The notes under the pieces were generated by a model, which worked only from the letters and a program-made list of their open reading frames with translations, was not told the DNA's origin and did not search any database. The position numbers were made by a program, and so were the translations under genes. Shown piece by piece: positions 49,377 through 54,432 of a stretch of 54,432 nt of DNA; within the stretch, counting starts at the first letter, position 1; each line of letters begins with the position of its first letter. Source of the DNA: JAWWPY01 sp964412845 (GTDB lineage: Bacteria; Actinomycetota; Actinomycetes; Streptosporangiales; Streptosporangiaceae); NCBI GenBank assembly GCA_964412845.1, contig CAYPQM010000017.1, forward strand, positions 1-54,432, written 5' to 3'.

Positions 49377-50501
49377 TCAGCCGTGGTGCTCGGCAGGCCG
49401 CCTTCCGGCGAGCGCGTGGTCCAGGATGGCGCCGACATCGGCTGCCGTCGGGGGAGCGGCGGCGTGATCGGCCGCAGCCGCGGCCACCTGCGGCACCGCA
49501 GCGGCCAGCTGGTCCGGCGAGAGCCCGAGCTGGCGCAGGGAGATGGCCACGCCGAGCCGCGCGGCCAGGTCGTAGAGCGCGCTGCCCGCCGAGCCACCAC
49601 CAAGCGCGCCCGCCACCCCGGACAACGCGGCGGGGTGGCGGGTCTCGATGAAAGCCACCGTGTGCGGCAGCAGGACGGCGTGCAGGTCCGCGTGCGGCAG
49701 GTTGTACATGCCGCCGAGGACATGGCAGATCGTGTGGTGCAAGCCGGTGCCCGCCTCGGCCATCGCGGTGCCGGCCAGGTAGGCGGCGTAGAGCGCGGCG
49801 CACCGCGCGCCGAGGTCGAGGGGGTCGGTGACCAGCGCGGGCAGGCTGGCGGCCAGGGTCCTGATGCTGTCGCGGGCCAGCAGGGTAGTCACCGGATTGG
49901 CGCCCGGCGCGTAGACCGCCTCCACGCAGTGGGCCATGGCGTTCATCCCGCTGCTCGCGGTTACCCCGGCGGGCAGCCCGAGGGTGAGCACCGGGTCGTA
50001 GATCACGGTCCGCGGCAGAACCGCCGCTGACCGGCCGGTCGTCTTGCGGGATCCCTCGGTGAGCCCCCAGACCTGAGTCACCTCGGAGCCCGCGTAGGTG
50101 GTGGGCACGGCGACGATCGGGATGCCACGGCTGAGCGCGATCGCCTTGGCCAGCCCGACCGCCGCCCCGCCGCCGATCGAGACAAGGCAGTCGGCGCCGA
50201 GCCGGGAGCATTCCGCCCTGGCTCGCTGAGCCAGCTCCACCGGCACGTGGCCGAGCACCTCAGTCCAGCGTCCGGCCAGCCGGGGTCCGAGCCGCGCGGC
50301 CGCGCGGTCACCGGCCGGCCGGGCGCTGCCACCGGCAATCAGCAGCACGTGCCGCGCGCCCACCCGGCTGATTTCCTCCTCGACGGCGTCGAGCTTGTCG
50401 GGCCCGAAGACCACCCGGCCGGGCATGGTCTGCCGGGCGAACGAGAGCGCGGCGGTGGGCCCGGCGGCCTCCCCGGCTGCGGGCATCAGCGGCCGTACCA
50501 C
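49377..50501 (-). CDS. Maleylacetate reductase (iron-type alcohol dehydrogenase fold)
   Basis: This 374-aa protein has the N-terminal RVVFGPDKLDAVEEE segment, the nucleotide-binding SIGGGAAVGLAKAIAL, PTTYAGSEVT and the GMNAMAHCVEAVYAPGANP segment. The C-terminal GLHHTICHVLGG gives the His metal ligands. These are the features of maleylacetate reductases, which reduce maleylacetate to 3-oxoadipate with NADH. That step joins both hydroquinone and hydroxyquinol cleavage to central metabolism. Start codon choice (GTG 50501 or ATG 50486) is weakly supported. Confidence 0.9.
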   Translation of the reverse strand: MVRPLMPAAGEAAGPTAALSFARQTMPGRVVFGPDKLDAVEEEISRVGARHVLLIAGGSARPAGDRAAARLGPRLAGRWTEVLGHVPVELAQRARAECSRLGADCLVSIGGGAAVGLAKAIALSRGIPIVAVPTTYAGSEVTQVWGLTEGSRKTTGRSAAVLPRTVIYDPVLTLGLPAGVTASSGMNAMAHCVEAVYAPGANPVTTLLARDSIRTLAASLPALVTDPLDLGARCAALYAAYLAGTAMAEAGTGLHHTICHVLGGMYNLPHADLHAVLLPHTVAFIETRHPAALSGVAGALGGGSAGSALYDLAARLGVAISLRQLGLSPDQLAAAVPQVAAAAADHAAAPPTAADVGAILDHALAGRRPAEHHG

Positions 50502-50533
50502 TCGCCGCGGGTGGAGAGCCTGGCCGGCACGCC

Positions 50534-51523
50534 TCAGAACTCGACCGGCTGGGTGGGGAACTTGCCGCTGCTGATCAGCTCTGGGATGGCGAGGCTGGCG
50601 TTTTCCCAGACCAGGAGCATGGACCGCTTGGGGGAGTAACCCTGGTGCCGGATGTCGGACGGCATGGCCGCCACGTCACCGGCCTTCATGATGACCTTGG
50701 CGCGCTTGCGGCCGGTGTCCCGGTCCTCGACGTCCCAGATGATCTCGTCGGAGAGCTGGACGAACCACTCGGCGCGGTTGTTGCCGTGGATGATCGGCAG
50801 GATGTACTCCTCCGTGGTCGGGCAGTACAGCGAGTCCCGGCAGACGCTCACCACGCTCGGGTTCCAGGTCACCGGGGACCTGGACAGGTAGGCGAACAGG
50901 CTGAACGAGCCCACCTCGTTCTCGAACCCCGGCTCGGCGTAGATCTCCGGCTCGTCCTGGGACACGTCAGCGAACATCCGGTTAACGGGGTGGCCGTTGC
51001 CGTCGTCGCGCAGCGGCTCGTCGCCGGGCAGTGACACCATCCGCTCGGCCGTCACCCGGTGCCGGGTGATCGCCGCGATGTTCTCGCCCTTCTTCGGGCC
51101 GAACGCCGATCCGGTCTCCTCGGGGCTGGCGAACGGGTCGAAGCTCGCGTTGGTCCAGTCGGCCAGCATGGCCGCGAACACATCGCGGATGGTCGCGGTG
51201 TCGATCGTCTCGACGTGATCGAGTTCTGCCTTGCGGAAGGCGTCGTTGTACCGGCCCGCGAAGAGGTCCACGGTCCCGTAGTGGTTCATGGTGCCCAGCA
51301 CGCCGTCGAAATTGACGATGCCGTAGAAGAACTCCCAGGCCACGTCGCGCTGCATGGCCCGGAGGAAGGCGTCGACGCTCATCACGTGCCGGCCAGTGGG
51401 CCACGTGACGTAGGCGAAGTACTCGTCCCGGCTGAACTGGAACTCGCCGAGCGTGTAACCGCGGTAACCGAATTCGTTCGGCTCCTGCACGCTGGTGGGC
51501 GTGTGGGTGTCTGAGGCGGTCAT
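50534..51523 (-). CDS. Hydroquinone 1,2-dioxygenase, large subunit (HapD/PnpD-like)
   Basis: This 329-aa protein has segments EFQFSRDEYFAYVTWPTGRH, FLRAMQRDVAWEFFYGIVNFDGV and GTMNHYGTVDLFAGRYNDAF, as I recall for the large subunits of two-component hydroquinone dioxygenases. The C terminus is cupin-like (PIIHGNNRAEWFVQLSDEIIW; AGDVAAMPSDIRHQGYSPKR). It would open hydroquinone with Fe(II) and O2 to 4-hydroxymuconic semialdehyde. AGGAGAGGACG precedes the ATG. It follows the small subunit gene by 25 nt. Confidence 0.87.
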   Translation of the reverse strand: MTASDTHTPTSVQEPNEFGYRGYTLGEFQFSRDEYFAYVTWPTGRHVMSVDAFLRAMQRDVAWEFFYGIVNFDGVLGTMNHYGTVDLFAGRYNDAFRKAELDHVETIDTATIRDVFAAMLADWTNASFDPFASPEETGSAFGPKKGENIAAITRHRVTAERMVSLPGDEPLRDDGNGHPVNRMFADVSQDEPEIYAEPGFENEVGSFSLFAYLSRSPVTWNPSVVSVCRDSLYCPTTEEYILPIIHGNNRAEWFVQLSDEIIWDVEDRDTGRKRAKVIMKAGDVAAMPSDIRHQGYSPKRSMLLVWENASLAIPELISSGKFPTQPVEF

Positions 51524-51548
51524 CGGTGCGTCCTCTCCTGCGGTGCGC

Positions 51549-52040
51549 TCATGCCGTCTGGCAGATCTCGGCCCAGCGGAACTGGGTGTCCACGCCCTCA
51601 GCGGTCTGGATCAGGAGCACCGCGGGGCTGGTGGAGGCGTAACGGTAGGCCCGTCCGGCCGGGAGGAGCGTCAGGTGACCACGCCGGGCCACGACCCGGC
51701 CCATCAAGGTCTGCGTGGCCTCATCGGGGACCCCCACCGAACCGCTGTCCGGTAGCGACGGCCCGTCGCCCAGGGTTCGCAGGGTGAATTCCACCTCGCC
51801 GTCCATGACCAGCGCACTCTGGTCGTGGCTGCACGCGCGCCAGCCGGACGTGCCCTCGACGCGGACGGCCTCAAGGACGTACTCGAAGTTCTTCCCGACC
51901 GCGATCTGCTCGAAAGGCCTGGCGTGCGACGCGACCTCGAAGATGTTGGAGAACGCGTAGTTCTTCGGGTCGTCGTCGATGACCTCGACGCCACCCTTCT
52001 GATAGTCGTCCAGCGATGCCAGACGGGTCACGTAGGCCAC
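51549..52040 (-). CDS. Hydroquinone 1,2-dioxygenase, small subunit (HapC/PnpC-like)
   Basis: This 163-aa cupin-like protein contains YQKGGVEVIDDDPKNYAFSNIFEVA (residues about 13-37), VGKNFEYVLEAVRVEG, CSHDQSALVMDGEVEF and GHLTLLPAGRAYRYAS, matching the small subunits of hydroquinone dioxygenases. It partners the large subunit directly downstream. The GTG at 52040 has GGAG upstream. It is the first gene of the operon; a palindrome and hairpin lie in its upstream region. Confidence 0.87.
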   Translation of the reverse strand: MAYVTRLASLDDYQKGGVEVIDDDPKNYAFSNIFEVASHARPFEQIAVGKNFEYVLEAVRVEGTSGWRACSHDQSALVMDGEVEFTLRTLGDGPSLPDSGSVGVPDEATQTLMGRVVARRGHLTLLPAGRAYRYASTSPAVLLIQTAEGVDTQFRWAEICQTA

Positions 52041-52075
52041 GGCCGCTCCAAGTTCACTATGCGGACATCTGTTCG

Positions 52076-52089
52076 ACTGGTAACCCAGT
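52076..52089. promoter_or_regulatory. Candidate operator upstream of the hydroquinone dioxygenase operon
   Basis: ACTGG-TAAC-CCAGT is a 5-4-5 dyad 36 nt before the hapC-like start. On the minus strand it overlaps a possible -35 (TTACCA) with TAGTGA as a -10 after 18 bp. The binding regulator is not encoded nearby. Confidence 0.5.
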
Positions 52090-52144
52090 TTTGTCCTGAT
52101 TCCACCCGTTCGTCAAGGACGTCGCGGCCGGGCGCTGGTGGTTT

Positions 52145-52194
52145 TCCATGATCGCGGTGGATCACAGGTCAAATACGACCACCGCGATCATGGA
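52145..52194. repeat. 16-bp inverted repeat with 18-nt loop
   Basis: TCCATGATCGCGGTGG (52145-52160) and CCACCGCGATCATGGA (52179-52194) are perfect complements. They lie between the luciferase-like gene stop and the dioxygenase operon. A stable RNA hairpin would form on either strand, but neither side has a downstream T-tract. It could be a terminator, an operator, or a copy of a dispersed palindromic repeat. Confidence 0.85.
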
Positions 52195-52224
52195 GCGGGC
52201 CGCCGGAGGCGGGCGGTCGGGAAC

Positions 52225-53004
52225 TCAGCCCGGCGGGCGGCGGCCGCCCCAGCCGGCGGGCGGCGGCGGGGGGCTGGACGGCGGCTCGCCGGGACGCAGT
52301 ACGCCCGCGCCGACGGCGATGGCCCTGAGCTGCGCCAGCACATCAATGAGGTCAGCAGAATGCGGCAGGTAGCAGACCAGTTCGGTGGCGCCGGCCTGCG
52401 CCAGCCGCGCCGCGCCCGCCTGGCACTCCTCCAGCGTCCCGAACAGCCCGCTGCGCGCCGGATGGCCGACCAGGGCGAAGAGCTCCTCGGAGTCCGCCCG
52501 GGCGTGCGCCTCGGCCGCGGTGCGGCCCACCGAGATCGGGACCTCGACCAGTACCGGCCTGCCCGCCGCCAGCCGCTCGGCTGCCGCCACCGACCGGTCC
52601 AGGTCGTGGCCGGAGCCGGCCGGCACGAAGACGGCGGCCGGCCCGGCGCCGGGCCGCGCCAGCCGGATCTTCCCCGCCGCCACCAGGTCGGCCAGTTCCT
52701 GGTCGGCCAGTTCCTGGTCGGCCAGTTCCTGGTCGGCCAGTTCCCCGGGCACGATAAGGCCGGGCCGGACCTGGGCCGCGCTCAGCTCGCGCAGGAGCGC
52801 GGCCACGTCCGCCGGACCGGTCCCAGTGAGCGGCGGCTGGCGGAACCACACACCATCCAGGCCCAGCCGGGCCACCAGCCTGGCGACCTCGGCGGCCCGC
52901 CCCGCGTCCAGGCGGCCGTCGAGCACGATGCTGATCGCCAGCCGCCTGGCGTCACCGGCCAGGCCTGGCCCCGCGCCGCCGGCCGCTCGTACGCTGTCAT
53001 CCAT
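52225..53004 (-). CDS. Luciferase-like (LLM) domain protein, short
   Basis: This 259-aa protein has a TIM-barrel pattern of the flavin/F420 luciferase-like family: EVARLVARLGLDGVWFR near the N terminus and GLFGTLEECQAGAARLAQAG near the C terminus. It is shorter than usual LLM enzymes (about 300-350 aa) and ends in a Pro-rich tail, so it may be degenerate. An ELADQ repeat (residues about 86-105) is an insertion. The ATG at 53004 shares CATG with the divergent VWA start. It may hydroxylate an aromatic in this cluster; that is speculative. Confidence 0.72.
   Translation of the reverse strand: MDDSVRAAGGAGPGLAGDARRLAISIVLDGRLDAGRAAEVARLVARLGLDGVWFRQPPLTGTGPADVAALLRELSAAQVRPGLIVPGELADQELADQELADQELADLVAAGKIRLARPGAGPAAVFVPAGSGHDLDRSVAAAERLAAGRPVLVEVPISVGRTAAEAHARADSEELFALVGHPARSGLFGTLEECQAGAARLAQAGATELVCYLPHSADLIDVLAQLRAIAVGAGVLRPGEPPSSPPPPPAGWGGRRPPG
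52686..52745. repeat. Four 15-bp coding tandem repeats
   Basis: GGTCGGCCAGTTCCT occurs at 52686-52700, 52701-52715 and 52716-52730; a fourth copy with one mismatch is at 52731-52745. On the minus strand it encodes the ELADQ repeat within the luciferase-like protein. Confidence 0.95.
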
Positions 53005-54432
53005 GATCGAGCATGCTAGCCGCGAGCCCGGCGGGCAGCGGACCGTGCTCGCCGAGGCGCGGCGTGAAGCCGTTGTCGGCTTCGCCCGCCGCCTGCGGTG
53101 GCTCGGCGTAGACGTGTCGATCGTTGAGCTGACCGACGCGCTGCGCGCTATCCGAGGCGCTGACCTGCTCGACCGCGACCGGCTGCGGCGGCTGTTGCAG
53201 ATCACTATGGTCAAGCGGGCCGCTGACGTGCCCACCTTCCGGGCCGCTTTCGATCTCCTCTTCCCGGCCTACCGCACGGCTCCGGCGGTAGCTGCCGCCG
53301 GTACCCCACCGGAGGACTGGGCCGCCGGGCCAGGGCCGGCCGGGGACGGGGCAGCCCAGCCTGACCTGCTGAGCCGGCTGGCCGCCGCGCTCCGCGGTGA
53401 CCAGCCGGCCGGCCTGGAATCCCTGGCGGCGGAGGCGGTGACCGCGTTCGCGGGCCTTGGCTCCGGCCCGATGGCTGGCTCCGAGCGTTACTACCAGTAC
53501 CGGGTGATGCGCCAGCTCGATGTCAGCTCGCTGCTGCAGCGAGCCATGCGGTCCGACGCCGAGACGCTGGGCAGCCAGCTTGACCGGCGGCTGGCCGGCA
53601 TCGAGCGCGAGGAGCGGCTCGAGGACCTGCGCGGCGAGATCGCCGCCCAGCTGCGCCGGCGCCTCACCGACCTGCGCGGACCGGAGGCGGCGCTGGACCA
53701 GCTCCGGGATTCGGTGCTGGACGTCGACTTCCTCCGGGCCGGGCCCGCGGAACTTGCCGCCATGCGGGAGGTGGTCAGGCCACTGGCCCGGCGGCTCGCC
53801 GCGTCGGCCCGCCGGCGTCGCCGGATGCACAGCTCCGGGAAGCTGGATGTGCGCCGGACCATGCGCCGGGCCATCGCGGCCGGCGGCGTGCCGATGGATC
53901 CCGCCTGGCGCCGCCGGCACCGGTCACGGCCGCGGATCGTGCTGCTCTGTGATGTCTCCGGGTCAGTGGCCGAATTCGCCAAGTTCACCCTGTCGCTGCT
54001 GCACGCGCTGCACGCGGAGCTTCCCCGGCTCCGGTCCTTCGTATTCACCGACGGCCCGGCCGAGGTGACCGACCTGGTCGAGGCGAGCCCGGGAGTCATT
54101 GACACCCGGCTGCTGATGTCGCGCCCCGGTGCCGTCAGGGGTGACGGGCACAGCGACTATGGCGCGGTGCTCCGGCACTTCCTCGATGAGCATGGCGGCG
54201 AGCTGTCCCGGGACTGCGTCGTCATCATCTGCGGTGACGCCCGGGCCAACTACCGTCCGGCCCGGCCGGATCTGATGCGCACGCTGCGCGGCCGGGTCCG
54301 GGCGGTGCACTGGCTCAACCCCGAGCCGGCGGCGGACTGGAACACCACCGACTCACGGATCGGGCAGTACGCAGCTGACTGCGACACGGTCACCGAGGTG
54401 CGCAATCTCCGCCAGCTCAGCGCATGGGCCGG
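53003..54432 (+). CDS. CoxE-type VWA-domain protein (cut by window end)
   Basis: This frame starts at ATG 53003 and stays open for 476 codons to the window end. The N-terminal half is helical and Arg-rich. The VWA domain shows the MIDAS-type IVLLCDVSGSVAEFAKF near residue 313, then RSFVFTDGPAEVTD and VVIICGDARANYRP, matching PF05762 CoxE-like proteins. These partner MoxR ATPases in enzyme maturation; a moxR gene lies 4 kb away on the other strand. Its start overlaps the divergent luciferase-like start by two bases. The C terminus is outside the window. Confidence 0.88.
   Translation, partial: MIEHASREPGGQRTVLAEARREAVVGFARRLRWLGVDVSIVELTDALRAIRGADLLDRDRLRRLLQITMVKRAADVPTFRAAFDLLFPAYRTAPAVAAAGTPPEDWAAGPGPAGDGAAQPDLLSRLAAALRGDQPAGLESLAAEAVTAFAGLGSGPMAGSERYYQYRVMRQLDVSSLLQRAMRSDAETLGSQLDRRLAGIEREERLEDLRGEIAAQLRRRLTDLRGPEAALDQLRDSVLDVDFLRAGPAELAAMREVVRPLARRLAASARRRRRMHSSGKLDVRRTMRRAIAAGGVPMDPAWRRRHRSRPRIVLLCDVSGSVAEFAKFTLSLLHALHAELPRLRSFVFTDGPAEVTDLVEASPGVIDTRLLMSRPGAVRGDGHSDYGAVLRHFLDEHGGELSRDCVVIICGDARANYRPARPDLMRTLRGRVRAVHWLNPEPAADWNTTDSRIGQYAADCDTVTEVRNLRQLSAWA

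Noticed and set aside
52145..52194. Rho-independent terminator
   Set aside because: No T-tract follows the stem on either strand, so I left it as an inverted repeat of unknown role.
1..54432. tRNA, rRNA, riboswitch, prophage or insertion-sequence genes
   Set aside because: Reading through the intergenic regions I found no T-arm-like or rRNA-like sequence, no transposase or integrase, and no riboswitch consensus; short elements could still be missed by eye.

Overview
The window is a 54.4 kb stretch of very GC-rich DNA with strong G/C third-codon bias and many GTG starts. It carries actinobacterial hallmark genes: SepH (DUF3071), DUF1206, an MshC-type mycothiol ligase, RamB next to isocitrate lyase, and an ECF sigma factor of the type paired with DGPF/YCII proteins. 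It reads as the chromosome of a soil-type, probably filamentous, actinomycete (order not determinable from this piece). I saw no tRNA, rRNA, CRISPR, transposase, integrase or phage gene. One 100-N assembly gap lies inside a tandem repeat at 46926-47025.

Layout. 1-9.6 kb: SDR oxidoreductase, a YCII + ECF42-type sigma pair, a lipoprotein serpin, a glycosyltransferase, a VOC protein, a HEPN-motif hypothetical, a lipoprotein, and an arsR-SRPBCC-SDR operon divergent from a small monooxygenase across a perfect operator palindrome. 9.6-21.4 kb: solitary MreB-like protein, MFS_3 exporter, epimerase, GH13 glucosidase, lipid kinase, DUF1206, a phosphoesterase followed by an extradiol dioxygenase pair (LigB/LigA type), and a second YCII protein. 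21.4-32.6 kb: a long disordered membrane-anchored repeat protein, PEBP lipoprotein, SepH, MFS + MarR, MMPL transporter, GT2, membrane protein. 32.6-39.4 kb: carbon metabolism with aceA/ramB divergent, acyl-CoA dehydrogenase, lspA and a lactate permease.

39.4-46.5 kb is a coherent sulfide/persulfide cluster on the minus strand: SQR, DsrC/TusE-like, DsrE-like, CoA-disulfide/persulfide reductase-rhodanese, persulfide dioxygenase-rhodanese, and a CsoR-family repressor that keeps two cysteines but lacks the metal-site histidine, as in CstR. ATACCC-N4-GGGTAT operators sit upstream of the dioxygenase and of the repressor gene. An MshC-type ligase is divergent from SQR, linking the cluster to low-molecular-weight thiols.

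47.5-54.4 kb is a hydroquinone/hydroxyquinol ring-cleavage cluster: both subunits of a hydroquinone 1,2-dioxygenase, maleylacetate reductase, a 29-aa small ORF, a MoxR AAA+ ATPase and an intradiol dioxygenase in one operon. A luciferase-like protein and a CoxE-type VWA protein follow, with head-to-head start codons sharing one CATG. The MoxR/VWA pair inside an iron-dioxygenase cluster suggests a dedicated enzyme-activation module and is the most intriguing candidate for an undescribed system.

A further theme is short tandem duplication: 15- or 18-bp units inside genes (PASTE, ELADQ, GQAGP and QARPAS peptide repeats) and 15-16-bp units between genes.
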